Of a stretch of 64,000 bases of DNA, positions 12,101-23,967 are shown piece after piece. Each line of letters opens with the position of its first letter. The stretch's first letter is position 1. A program made the position numbers and the translations under genes. A model generated the notes under the pieces. The model saw only the letters and a list, made by a program, of their open reading frames with translations, made no database searches and was not told the origin of the DNA. The stretch is from Ophiostoma sp. CBS 140.51 (lineage: Eukaryota; Ascomycota; Sordariomycetes; Ophiostomatales; Ophiostomataceae), in the NCBI GenBank assembly GCA_029298735.1, contig JANSLP010000077.1, forward strand, positions 1-64,000, given 5' to 3'.

Positions 12101-15100
12101 AACCAGCTTTGGCACCAAAACAAGACGAAGAAAACACACCAACAGCATCAATCGTTGGCAATGCGACGTGAGTTCCTAGAGAAACAGAGAAATACCAAAA
12201 GTAATCATCCACTTGAAAATGTGGTTGTCATCATGACCTGTTTTATTGTCCCGTTCTTGCTGCAGCAACGTCGTTATATCATAGTAAGATGCCTTGAGCT
12301 TCAAGCAAACCACCGAACCAACCAGATCGGCTCCTGCCGTCTGCTGCTCAGTACCAGTGGCGGCGTTGCGATCGTTGCCAGAGCTATCTTGTGAGTCCTG
12401 TGTACCTGCGAGCTGTGCTCCTGTACCTGTACCTGCGCCTCTCGCCTGTTTCCCTCATCTTTTCGCCACTGATCTGGCTCGGTCGCCAAAAAAATATCTT
12501 GTGTGCCCGTCTCATTTTTCTTATTCACGCTTTCGAGTCGCCTGGTATGCTTCTGTTGGATGTTGTTGTTTCCCTTCTGCCTCTGCCCCTTTCCCCCCCT
12601 GCTGGCCTCGTTCATGCTAAGAACGGGGCCAAATTTCCTCGGGCCTGTACTAATGAACCGCGGAAACCGGCCAGGCACTGTAAGGTAATTGGTTTGGGCT
12701 TGTTGAGTACGACTGTACCTGCTTTTACACTGTATTTGTGTGCCACCACCATGTATTTCCATGTCTTTTTCGCGTCGTCTTCCCCTGCTGCATCGCCTCT
12801 TCTTCTCGCGTTCTCCGTACTCCGTACCGATAATCGTTATTACGGGCGTACGACCATCTTGCAACCCTACGATACTGACGAGTACGGAGTATGGAGACAG
12901 AACAGCAACTTGGGGCACTATGGAGAAAATACGCCTCCATCTGACAACCAGCCGCCTCCTTCCGTATCTCATCCTGTCTTCGTGTGTGGCGTTTTTGTTC
13001 CTACGAAATGCTTGAAATTCTCTTCAGGGCCCACGAGAATGAGGACGCGCACTGTGGCCTACTAGATTGATCTGGCCACTATGGTAATCTTTCCATATTC
13101 TTCGCCTTCCGCAGCATTTCCTTCCAAAGTGCTTGCGTAGGCGATTCTACAGCGGCCAGACAGGCCTCATCCTTTCTGGGCGCCAGGCCGTTTGGTCGTG
13201 CCACCTTCATTTCGCCATTATTCACTGAAGAATCATGTTCACCATGGACTCTGCAATCCACACGACGTCCTTGAATAAACAATATCGTAAGGAACAACTC
13301 CGCAATTCTGTATAGCGGAATATCAAAGTAGGATATTGTATTCGAGTAGACACAGGAGAAAAAAAACTTACCTAATACCGCTGAAGTCTCATAAAATCAC
13401 CGTCTTTCTTCTTTGTTGTCACCGAAGAGCAATTCCAAAAAAGGAGTCCGTCACTTCGCCGTCGCGGCAGTCCCCAGACCGCCCGTCCGCCTGGGCGTGC
13501 GCTAGTTCCGGAACCGCATAGCGCTAATGTCGTTGGGTCGTTTATGCTACTGCTGGTCGCTCACCGTGTTTGTCCCTGAAAATTATGGGGAGCAAAAAGA
13601 GCAGAAACAGAGGCGGCGTTATCACTCCTGCATTTGTACGTGTGTGTAGGACGTATTACTTACTTGTATGTCAGCTTTGCCGCTTCTCCTTTGCACATAC
13701 GGCTCTAGCGATGGGCTTTTGACTGTGGCTTTTGGCCGCGATGTGGTGGCTGCTCTTGCCTCTTGCGACTGTTCTCCCCTGCATTGCACTTTCTTTTTAT
13801 CCCTTCTTTTTTGGCGTCCCGGGGAGCTCCTTCCACTCCTGCTAGCGCCTCTGACGCAGTGTGTGCTGTCTGGCTGTCTGCGACCACAGTGTTGCCCATG
13901 GGCAGGGGACTAGGCCCAGATAGGGACGCTAGTCTAGTTGCTGCTATTTCTCGACGGATCAGTGATCCCCGCTGTTTTCGCTCTCTCCCTTCTATTTTCT
14001 GATTTTCTGATTTTATTTTCGTTGTTTTTTTCCTGCGTTAATTTTAGGGACCCCCCTAGGTCCTTGACCGTTTCCAACGGGGGGCGTGTGTTGTGAAAGT
14101 GGCAGCCAGGGCCCGGTGAGAGCGCCGCGGCCAGGGCCAGGGGAAATCAGGCCAAAAAAAAAAAACGGTACCTGACGCTCGCCCGGTCCCTCCCGCGAAA
14201 GACAGGTACCCTGTCAAGTTCCCCTTTTCTCACACGCTTCTCTTTTCGTGATGGGAAGGAGCTGCCTACAGGGCGCGTTCTTCTCCCACAAGTTTACACG
14301 CACACCCCCTTCGTTCTTTCCCCTAGTAATAGGGCCCCAACCTCTCGCTATATCCCTAGGAAATCAATCAACGCTCCCTACTCCCTCATTCCGGGCCTCT
14401 CTCTGCCTCTTGCTGGCCTCGCTCACGCGCCATCTCTGGGTGTTCTCTCTCCTTTTTGTCGCGCGCTGTGAACCTCCCACACCCAGCTGTCTCTGTTTCC
14501 CTCTCTTTCTCTCCCTCTCCGACGTATTCTTACAGTTTGCACTATTGCAGTGCGCGTTCCTTTCTTTCTTCGCCTTCTTCTCTGCCCCGTTTGTTTGTTT
14601 CGATTCTTTTTTACTCGGGTTTATTGTTTTTGCTTTTCCTTTCCTTCTTCCTCTCTTTCCCTCTACCCCTTTCCCTCGTTCCTAGCAATCATCCAATATT
14701 CACTGGGCGGCGCATTCGTCCCTCATCACCTCCACAAGTGTTTCTTCCCTTTGGAGCACAGAGCATACGAGTGCTGAACAATACTACGGAAAGAGCCCTG
14801 TCCACTGAGTCCCTGGCACTTGCCCTGCTTGTTCTGCAAGTACCACACACCCCCCTCCCATCCTCATCTCCCTCTCACATCTAGCTTCATTTCTTTTCTC
14901 CTTTCTTTCCTTTCCCTCTTCCTTTTCTACATCCTTTCCCCTCTCATCGTTGTTTTTTCTTTTCTGCAACAAGCTTCAGCATCGACCCCAGATGACAGCT
15001 CGTGCTGCCAACGACCGCTCTCTTTCGCGACCGTAGCACATCGCTCTCGCTCCAATCACTCCGTCACAGCCAGTCAATCGCTTCAGCTTTGCTCCTTTTT

Positions 15101-15820
15101 CTTTCTCTCGCTCGCCGACATCCTCTCGCTTTCAACGACCAACAAACGACCAACAGACGACAGCACAACGAGTACACAGACGCCTGTCACTCTTCTCTCA
15201 CCCCTCAAACCGATTCGCTCGCAAGCCGCTCTCTTCTTCGATAAATCAGTCTGAATGTGCCGGAAACCGCAAGCTTGCTCTTCTTTCGAAAGAGCCTTTA
15301 ACTTTGGGATCTAAGTACGTTCGACCTTTCTTCACGGGTCTCACGGGTCACACAGAGTACTCCCTGTGCCTTCCTCTTTCACTCTTTTGCGATTGTCTAC
15401 CGTGCTCTAGAAGCGCCCTCTCATTGCTATGGTACCTGGTGATGAGAGCCTGGCCTTTCTGCGGCATCCGATCTACTTCGTCTATGCTCTCTGTCGGTTT
15501 TCATTTTCCTCGCTCGTCTCCTAACATTGGCCTCCTTTCTCTCCTTTCTTAGATATCCCAAACGGCCACTACACACCTTCGACGTTCTCGGGTTGACGCA
15601 GCCTTCTCCGCCGCTGTCGACCATTCCGCTCCTTATCTCGTGTTCTTCTAGCGACTTTTGACCTTTTTTTTAACGTCTCTTTTCGGTTCTTTCGACCGTT
15701 TGTGCGTTCTGTGTGTTGGGCTGCCTCGTCTTACAGCCTACGATAATTATCTATCTTTCGTTCTCGCCTCCATTTCTCGATACCGATACTTCGCTATACC
15801 CGCTACTCCTACTCTTCACG
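6144..15820. other. 9.7 kb gene-poor region upstream of the Ime2-like kinase
   Basis: I see no open frame here that resembles a protein. Candidates of 60-190 codons at 7.6, 10.2, 11.8, 12.3 and 14.2 kb, on either strand, are short, overlapping or low in complexity. 6144-7250 is AT-rich and probably includes the 3' UTR of the preceding gene. 14250-15800 is heavily CT-rich on the plus strand and is probably leader of the kinase at 15821. The tract carries four perfect copies of TACGGAGTA/TACTCCGTA and one short inverted repeat. Undetected multi-exon genes or non-coding transcripts remain possible. Confidence 0.55.
12812..12897. repeat. 16-bp inverted repeat built on the TACTCCGTA motif
   Basis: The left arm (12812-12827) and right arm (12882-12897) are reverse complements with one mismatch, separated by 54 bases. 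Both contain the nonamer TACTCCGTA, which also occurs elsewhere in the window. No target-site duplication is obvious, so a mobile-element origin is unproven. Confidence 0.7.
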
Positions 15821-18469
15821 ATGGCCGTCACACACGATCTCACACACCGGGGCTCCTCGAGCCACCACCAGGCCGCGAATACGATGGCTCTTGAGGAGCG
15901 CTTTGAGGTTCTCAAGGAGATTGGCGATGGCAGCTTCGGCAGCGTCGTCCTCGCCCGCGTTCGTGGCGCTGGCTCCAATGTCGCTCGTCGTGGCACCGTT
16001 ATTGCCATCAAGACTATGAAGAAGACTTTCCAGTCTTTCACACCATGCCTGGAGCTCCGCGAAGTCGTCTTCCTGCGCACACTGCCACCGCATCAGCACC
16101 TCGTCCCCGCTCTCGATATCTTCCTCGATCCTTTCAGCAAGAAGCTGCACATCTGCATGGAGTACATGGAGGGCAACCTCTACCAGTTGATGAAGGCAAG
16201 AGACCATAAGTGCCTTGATAACGCCAGCGTTAAGAGCATCCTCTTCCAGATCATGCAGGGTCTCGAGCACATCCATGCCCACAACTTCTTCCACCGCGAT
16301 ATCAAGCCCGAAAACATTCTCGTCTCGTCCTCAGGTCACCAGGAGACCTCCAACTCCTTCCGCCGTTACTCATCCCTCGTCACACCGCCCTCGACGCCTC
16401 CCTCGTACACAGTCAAGATTGCCGACTTTGGCCTTGCTCGTGAAACACACTCCAAGCTGCCGTACACGACGTATGTCTCGACACGGTGGTACCGTGCGCC
16501 CGAGGTTCTGCTTCGCGCCGGTGAGTACTCGGCGCCCGTCGACATCTGGGCTGTCGGTGCTATGGCAGTCGAGGTGGCCACCCTCAAGCCGCTTTTCCCG
16601 GGCGTCAACGAGGTCGACCAACTCTGGCGTGTTTGCGAGATCATGGGCAGCCCTGGCAACTGGTACAACAAGGCTGGCCAGCGTGTTGGCGGTGGTGAGT
16701 GGCGCGAGGGCTCTCGCCTCGCTGGCAAGCTTGGCTTCTCCTTCCCCAAGATGGCGCCCCATGCAATGGATACCATTCTGCAATCACCACAATGGCCGGC
16801 ATCGCTGAGCCACTTTGTCACCTGGTGTCTGATGTGGGATCCCAAGACGCGGCCTACATCAACACAGGCCTTGGCCCACGAGTACTTTGTCGATGCTGTT
16901 GACCCGCTGCGCCCCAAGTCTTCTGCCTCGCGCATTTTGGGTCGTAAGCAGTCGGATCTTGGCCGCGCGTCCAAGGACTCGGGCTCTTCGACTCCTACAT
17001 CCACCAAGCAGCCGTGGTACCGTAAGTCACTGATTGGCCGTTCCGAGTCCACGGCCGAGGTGAACGCCGTGTCCAAGGACCCAGCCCTTTCCACAATGGT
17101 GACGTCGCCCACTGCTCCGTCCATTGCTTTGCCACCAGCTGCACCCGTTCATGCGCCAGCACCGGCACCCGCGCCGGTTCCGTCTCACGCACAGGTGCCC
17201 GCACGGGTACCGGTGCCTTCGCAGGCTCCCGTGGCACCCGCTGTTGTACAGGCCCCCTCACCGGCGCCTGCTGGTCCCCGTCCAGCACCCGAGCAGCATC
17301 TGTCTGCTGAGGCCGTCCTGCCTAAGGTGCGGCCGCCCGCTAGCAAGCGGACCACTTGGACAAATGGCCCGTCTAACGTGGCACCGATGCCCATTCTCCC
17401 TACCATCCGTCCCATCTCACCAATGTCTGATGCTGTGACCGCACAGGCCAACAACCGGACACCAATGTACAACGACGCGTACGCCAACGCCGCTGGCCGT
17501 GCCGATGACAAGACACCCAAGAAGATTGGTCGCCAGTTGTCTGTAGCCTCAAGCACAAACCACTACGCTGATCTTCACCGTCAGCAGGCTGAGCAGGCCC
17601 TGAATGGCAACACGGGCCTCGTTTCGCCGCCCAGCGCACACAAGGAGAGCTTTTTCTCCCACCTCCGCAAGCGGGCCCGTCGCTTCTCTGGCCGGCACCA
17701 GACGCCCATCTCGCCCGCATACGACGAGGTGGAGGCCCAGGCAGGCTGTGGACCGTGGGCCAGCAACCGTTCGTCCATGGTGATTGACCAGCAGGCTCAG
17801 GCGTCATATATGCCCATGGCGGTCCCGGTACAGAACACATCCGCTCTCCCCAGCAGCAACACGTACGACTCGCTCGACAAGCAGAGCTACGCAGGCGAAA
17901 CCAACAGCGGCTACCTACCTACGATTCCGGCACACAGTTCCACTAGCAACCTGACTTCTTCAGCGACTATGGGCAACACAGTGGGCGTGCCTCTGGCAGG
18001 CACAACTAACCTCAAGCGCCACCACTCTCTGCCTCATCACCACCCGCGCTCTGTCGACAACCTACTTGTTGCGGCACGCAGCGGTGGTGGCCCGATTTCC
18101 AGCCGGACACGGCGTGCTCAGGCAACCCAGGGCGTTTACCAGTACGACGCTCCCGATGAGGAGGACGAGCTGCTCGACGAGGTCCTCAACTCGACCCACC
18201 GCGCTATGAAGCGTCTGGAGAAGGATGGCAAGCCGACTCTGCGGCAATCGGTCAGCAACATTGCCATCTCGAACCCCTACCCGACACCATCACCGTCGGC
18301 CAGCGGCCACAACGTCCTCTTTGGTGACGGTAACGAAGCTGTGACGCCAAAGCCGTTGGACCTCAACAAGAAGGCTGCCGACTACAAGTGGCCCACACCT
18401 CCCTACGACGAGAACGACTGGGCCGCCTCGGCATCTGCTAGCATCTGGGCTGCCAGCAACCGGTTCTAA
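15821..18469 (+). CDS. ime2: Ime2-like Ser/Thr protein kinase (RCK/MAK family)
   Basis: A single exon of 882 residues. The kinase domain covers about residues 28-356. Visible are the P-loop GDGSFGSV (35-42), the AIK lysine (K64), HRD (D160), DFG (D202), and an activation loop with T216-T217-Y218 followed by STRWYRAPE, i.e. a T-x-Y dual-phosphorylation motif. An insert of roughly 30 residues, rich in Ser/Thr/Pro, precedes DFG. The remaining 520 residues are low-complexity: an Ala-Pro run at about 450-490 and basic patches near 640, with no second domain I recognise. The motifs place it with Ime2 of yeast and ImeB of filamentous fungi, which control meiosis, sexual development and nutrient- or light-dependent differentiation. 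I chose the first ATG (15821, context CACGATGG); the frame stays open upstream without another ATG. The unusually long upstream gap is noted separately. Confidence 0.93.
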   Translation: MAVTHDLTHRGSSSHHQAANTMALEERFEVLKEIGDGSFGSVVLARVRGAGSNVARRGTVIAIKTMKKTFQSFTPCLELREVVFLRTLPPHQHLVPALDIFLDPFSKKLHICMEYMEGNLYQLMKARDHKCLDNASVKSILFQIMQGLEHIHAHNFFHRDIKPENILVSSSGHQETSNSFRRYSSLVTPPSTPPSYTVKIADFGLARETHSKLPYTTYVSTRWYRAPEVLLRAGEYSAPVDIWAVGAMAVEVATLKPLFPGVNEVDQLWRVCEIMGSPGNWYNKAGQRVGGGEWREGSRLAGKLGFSFPKMAPHAMDTILQSPQWPASLSHFVTWCLMWDPKTRPTSTQALAHEYFVDAVDPLRPKSSASRILGRKQSDLGRASKDSGSSTPTSTKQPWYRKSLIGRSESTAEVNAVSKDPALSTMVTSPTAPSIALPPAAPVHAPAPAPAPVPSHAQVPARVPVPSQAPVAPAVVQAPSPAPAGPRPAPEQHLSAEAVLPKVRPPASKRTTWTNGPSNVAPMPILPTIRPISPMSDAVTAQANNRTPMYNDAYANAAGRADDKTPKKIGRQLSVASSTNHYADLHRQQAEQALNGNTGLVSPPSAHKESFFSHLRKRARRFSGRHQTPISPAYDEVEAQAGCGPWASNRSSMVIDQQAQASYMPMAVPVQNTSALPSSNTYDSLDKQSYAGETNSGYLPTIPAHSSTSNLTSSATMGNTVGVPLAGTTNLKRHHSLPHHHPRSVDNLLVAARSGGGPISSRTRRAQATQGVYQYDAPDEEDELLDEVLNSTHRAMKRLEKDGKPTLRQSVSNIAISNPYPTPSPSASGHNVLFGDGNEAVTPKPLDLNKKAADYKWPTPPYDENDWAASASASIWAASNRF

Positions 18470-21341
18470 ACGATTACACCGACAAGATCTTTCGAACCAT
18501 TATACATATATATACCACACCACCTACTACTTAATTTCCTTTGTCTATATTTTGCTCTTTTTTATGCGTTTTGTTCAGCTTCTTTTTCTGTTGGGCGGTT
18601 TTTCGGCACTTCGCAAAAAGTCCTTTTTGATTTTCATTTTCATTTCGCGTCTTTCATTTGCTTGTCATCTATCCGGTCATATGGCGGTGTTATTGCGGGT
18701 GTTTTTTTTCTGCTTTTCTTGACTTTCGTTTTTTCACCATTTTTGTTTTTCGAGCTTCTTTGCCAGGACAAACGAGATTGCAGACTTGAGGACAATACCT
18801 CGTCCATCTACGTTTACCTGACTGGTGCCTTTTTCTTGTTCTGTCTCTTCCTTTCACAAAGCCATATAGACTGCCGGGATCGACGTTTTCGAGCCGCCGC
18901 CTTTTCTGTTTCTTTCTTCTTTATTCCTTTTCTCTCGCAAACCGCACATACATACCCCCCTTGAAATCAAACACAGGTCCGAACAAACCGGCACCATAGT
19001 GGCTGCCCCCGATTTCATACAGTTACAAACAGCATGGCGATCTTTTTTATCATACTATCTTTTATTATCTTTTCTTTCTTTGGCTTTTTCTTTCGCTTTC
19101 TTATCTACACTCATTCTCAAAGCAAGCCCACCAGAACTAGAAAATTTGGAAGCTTTACAAAATACCCCCCTTCGTCTTTTCATCTCCTCTACCTTCTTTG
19201 TCTACGCAGTGTTTTCTGTCTTCTCTATCTCTCTCTTAAAGTACTTTTATTTTGAATTTCATCGTCTTCATTTTATTATATATAATCTGCACTATATAGA
19301 TTGGATGGCTCGCCCATTTTCTTCTGCTTGCTCACTGCTTCGTTCCTACCTTATCGCCGCCGGACCGGTACACGTGGTTTTCTTTGCTGGGAAGGATGTT
19401 TGCCATCGTTGCTTCCACACGTTTATACTTCTTTGTTGACCACCAGACACCCATACCTGTCTGTTTTATTCGTTCGCAACCCCCACCCCTCAATTTCTAG
19501 TTTCTAGATCACGTCGTTATTCTTTATCCTATGTTTTACTGCGCGTCGCCTGGAGAGTAAATGATACCGTGGCACTACGGGTTAGTTACCCATCTCCTGC
19601 TTTGCATCGGAAACCCGACAAGGCTGGAACGTTCGAATGGTGGGAAAAATGACGAACATGGGGCAGGCGCTTGCTCGTTCACGCATCTGCTATATAATTC
19701 TACTACTAAACTCATGATGGGGGAGGGGGGGGGGTGGGGTGTTGGGGCGCTGCTTTGATCACCGTAAAAATGAAAACCCAATTTTTACCAAGTACTGATT
19801 ATGCTATGCAAAATATGTTGAATGTGAACTTGACTTGGTCTGTCAAGACTAAAAAGCTTGGCTTTCAGCCTCTCTCAGCCTTCTTGACTGCCTTGTCAAG
19901 TGTATTTGTGGCTATGCCACCATATTTCCCCTGGAAGGCTCAGCCTCTTATATGAGGTCCAGACACGAGATGCAAAAGGTGAGATGTAATTCAAGAGAGG
20001 TAAGCTCAATCCATGGCCTGCCGCTATATTCATGCAAGACGAATACATATCAAAATATGAAGGGGTAGTTGTTCAAGTACAGTCTGTCGTCATTGAGCCT
20101 TAAGAGGTCCATTTACGGCATCAGCTGGGCAATATATTTCTATCTCCAACTTTGTTCTTGTTGACCCCGACTTTTCAATTACAGAGGGAGAGGAAGCAAA
20201 TTGAATTAATAAGGCAAGGATTGGCGTAGAGGGAGCGGGAAGCTCCTAGTTTACGGTTGCTTTTTGAGACCCCAGGCAGCAACAAAAACAATAAGTACAA
20301 AAAAGGAAGCTAATGCTGATGGTGGGAGCAAGGCTAGGAGTTATGTTTTCTTTCGTCCCTTATTTTGCGGTGTCACTCCCCTCTTTTTTGGGCGGCGCGG
20401 ACCCCAGTCGATCGCGTACTATTTTTTGACGGGTGCCTGGCACCAAAAGGCGGCACGCGATAGGATGGTCTGTCTCCTTTGGGTGCCTTTTTGGCGACTT
20501 TTGTTTGTGATCAGCCTTTTATAGTGTATCGTGTTGGAAGCTGTCAAAGACAGAAAAAGACTGGGGAAAATTAGGCACGCGCATTTCTGTCTTTCTGCTA
20601 TGCTTTGGAATATCATAAACCTATCTCCTCGTCGTTCTCGTATTTGTTCTTCTTCCCTTTAGTTTTCGACCTTCTTTCTTTCCATCTTCATTTTCATTTC
20701 TCTTCTCTCTTCTCTCAAGTCTTTCTTTCCATCGCTCTTTCCCCGCCAATTGTCGAGTTTCCCCAAAGGACCCCCGCCAGTCAGCCTGGTCAACCCGCCC
20801 CGTTTCTTTTCCACTCTTTCCCTTTTCTGCTTCTGCCGCCTTCCAGCCTAGCACACTTCCCAAGCCACGGGAGGGACAGCCGGGCGGAACTAACCTCCCT
20901 CCTCCTTCCTTGCTTGTCATTTACGATTCCTCACCTTGCTTTGCAACATCTCACCAACCTATTTCTGCGACACAAACCAACTTTCTTACGCTGCTCTGTC
21001 TCTGTTGTGCTTCGTATGTGAATTGAGACCGGCAAGAACCTCTACAGCCTCGCAATTGGGTCACTGTATGCCACCATCAATCGCTAATACGGCACAGCTA
21101 GCTTCAGGAGGGGAAAAGCGGAGGGGAAACACGAACCGCCGAACGTCACCTCTTTCCGTTCTCTCATTTTCTCGCTCTCGGCTGTCCACCCAGTATTGCA
21201 CATAGGTCCCTCGGCCTCTCGACGGTGACCTGTACCCCGCCCCGAGCCTAAGACGGGACTCTCAGACGACGCCGGGGCTATCCCACCACCCCCACTCTCC
21301 GCCGCGTTTTCTCTCTCCCTTCTCTTTCTCTTCATTCGACC
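18470..21341. other. Intergenic region between the Ime2-like kinase and the Hsp70-like gene
   Basis: No supported gene. 18470-19500 is T-rich, and 20630-21330 is CT-rich and probably promoter/leader of the gene at 21342. A long guanine run lies near 19720. Short open frames, for example 20605-21021, are low-complexity products of CT-rich DNA. Confidence 0.6.
19718..19747 (+). other. Guanine-rich tract, possible G-quadruplex (intergenic)
   Basis: The plus strand has runs of 6, 10, 4 and 4 guanines separated by one to four bases, ending just before CGC. This fits the usual four-run quadruplex pattern. No function is implied by the sequence alone. Confidence 0.5.
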
Positions 21342-23967
21342 ATGAACAACAACGGCGGGCCATTGCGGCCGCCACCTCCACCTGCGCAACGGTCGCGCGA
21401 TGCCCGGAGCAATTACTTTGCGACATACACTTCATCGCCCATATCTACTCCCACACCACCCCCGCCTCCGCCTCCGCCATCACTCAATGCCGCCGCCGCG
21501 GCAGCAGCAGCAGCAGCGGGAACTGCAGCAGCTACTCACACACCTACACCACCGCCCCCTCCACCACCACCGAGAATCCACGCTTCCACGTCCCCCTCTT
21601 CATCTCTTTTGTTGACGCCGACGTCATTGTCAGCGGCATCTTTGGCAGCAAACCAGGCTGCGTCTAAAGCGGGAGGTGCGCGCGGTCCTGTATACTCGCC
21701 GACTTCGCCGACATCCTTGGGCCCAGCGACCAATTTAATACAAGGTGGCACAAACTCAGCCTCCTCGTCCACCACTTCACTCTTCCGCTCCAACTCCAAC
21801 TCGACCAATGTTGCCGGAGGGGCGATAATCGGTGCCTCGGTCGTCAGCCCCGCCGTTCCCAAACCAACGAGCTCAGGCACGCCAAACCCGCCCTCGGCAG
21901 CGGAGGCTATTCACGGCCCCGTCCGTGAGCCCGTCCGCGAGTTCACGCCACCAACCGATCGGCTGATTGTGGGCGTCGACTTTGGCACAACGTTCTCTGG
22001 TGTCGCTGCCGTCTATACGCCCATGCCTGATGACATTGAGATCATCAAGACGTGGCCCGGTGGCAACGGCATTACGTCCGACAAAGTGCCGACTGAGATG
22101 ACCTACGACCTGCCCATCGACGCGCCGCCTGGCACAGAGCCGACCGTGCGCTGGGGTTTCCAGTTTAAGCCTGAGGAGTCGCGGTTGCGCTGTATCAAGC
22201 TATTTCTCGACCGTACACAGAAGCTGCCGTTTTATGTCAGCCCGCTTGAGACCGCCGCGCAGCTGAGTCGCTACAAGAAGACGGTCGTCGATGCTGTCGC
22301 CGACTACCTGACCCAGGTGTACAAGCACACAATGGACACACTCTCACGGCGCTACGGTGCATCGTTTATGGCCTCGACGCGTGTCGACTTTGTCCTGACA
22401 TGTCCGGCCGTGTGGTCGGACGCCGCGAAGAACACGACGCTGTTGGCCGCTGAGCGCGCAGGCATGGGCGACCGCTCCTCCATCCAGATGATTAGCGAGC
22501 CCGAGGCGGCTGCCGTGTACACGCTCAAGGCCATCCAGCCCAACCACCTCAACGTCGGTGACAACTTTATTGTGTGCGACGGTGGTGGCGGTACGGTCGA
22601 TCTGATTGCATACAAAATCATCTCGTTGAAGCCGCTGCGGGTCGAGGAGTCGGCTGTGGGCACGGGCGGTCTGTGTGGCAGTGCGTTCCTCAACTACCGC
22701 TTCGAGGAGCACGTGTGTCGCCGGCTGGGCCAGAGCCGTTTCGACGAAATGAAGACGAAGAAGAGCAAGACGTGGCAGATGGGTCTGCGGTACTTTGAGG
22801 AGTTTGTGAAGCGCAACTTCAACGAAGACGAGCACCAAGAAGTCAATATTCCGTGAGTGAAACCCCTTTTAAGTGACTAATATCCCATGGGGCCCAAGAC
22901 TAACGTGTATATTCAGGTTTCCCGGTCTTCCTGATGATGAAGAAGCCGGTCTCGACTCCGGATTCTTGGTCATGTCGGCTGAGCAGGTCCTGGAGATTTT
23001 TGAGCCCATTGTGAAGGAGGTTTGCGATCTTGTCCAGGGCCAGGTCGACAAGCTGAGGGCAAAGGGTGGTATTGTGTCAGGCATTATTCTCGTCGGCGGT
23101 TTCGGCCAGAGCGACTACCTTTACCGGAGGCTCAAGCACCATTTCCGTGGCAATCTGATGGACGGCCTGGCCAGCCATGGTACGGGTTCTTCCCAGCTGC
23201 CACCGCCTCCGTATAGCGAACGGCCCACACACGCGGCAGCTGCGTCCTTGGATATTGCGAATCTGAGTCTTAGTGATGGCGGTGCCAACGGCGCAGCTCC
23301 GATTCCGCCCATTGAAGTCATGCAGCCGGTCTATGCCTGGACGGCTGTCGTGCGCGGTGCCGTTTTACGAGGACTCGAGGGCAGCATGGTCCTGTCTCGG
23401 CGCGCTCGCTTCCACTATGGCACCTCGTACGCCACCGTCTACGACGAGGCCAAGCACTCTGTCAGCGAGCGCTACTGGTCGCCGCTTTGGGAGCGCTGGA
23501 TGGTGTCTGACCGCATGCAATGGCACATTGCCAAGGGCGATTCTATTTCTCCACTGTCGCCCATCGCCTTCCACTATACTCGCAACTTCCGTCCTGGCCA
23601 GTCGCTCATCGTGACTGACGACTTGATTGCTTGTGCTGCCGACGAGCCGCCGGAATCGTACGCCCGCGGTGGTGGTGGGGGTGCCCTCGGCCTTGGCAAG
23701 GGTGGTGTCCAAAACGGCAGCAGTGAAAATGTCGCGGGCGGCGATGGGGCTGACGGCAACGGAAACAACCTGATCCACGTCTGCACGTTGACGACGGATC
23801 TCAGCGCCGTCCCACGGAGTCTCTTTACGCGCTTGACAACAACGCGTGGCGTTGAGTTCGACAACCTCGACTTTACTTTGGAGATGGTTGTCGACAGTGC
23901 CGGCCTCGGTTTCGAGCTTAAAGTCGACGGGGTCCGTTATGGGCGCGTGGAGGCAGATTTCCACTGA
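21342..23967 (+). CDS. Hsp70-like ATPase, HSPA12-type (atypical)
   Basis: Two exons (21342-22852 and 22917-23967) joined across a 64-nt GTGAGT...CAG intron with a GACTAAC branch site, giving 853 residues. The first 205 residues are low-complexity, with three Pro/Ala-rich runs and no obvious localisation signal. The actin/Hsp70 nucleotide-binding fold follows: phosphate-1 motif VGVDFGTTFSG (about 210-220), phosphate-2 motif CDGGGGTVDL (about 410), and adenosine-binding motif VGGFGQSDYL (about 565). I see no canonical Hsp70 substrate-binding domain or EEVD tail. The C-terminal 250 residues instead resemble those of fungal HSPA12-like proteins (FHYGTSYATVYDE motif, a Gly-rich insert near 760). 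ATP binding is therefore well supported; classical chaperone activity is not. It stands alone, with no J-domain partner nearby. Confidence 0.88.

Noticed and set aside
14248..15254. Several overlapping plus-strand frames of 140-150 codons
   Set aside because: They are Ser/Leu/Phe/Pro-rich translations of a CT-rich tract in three frames, consistent with leader DNA of the kinase gene.
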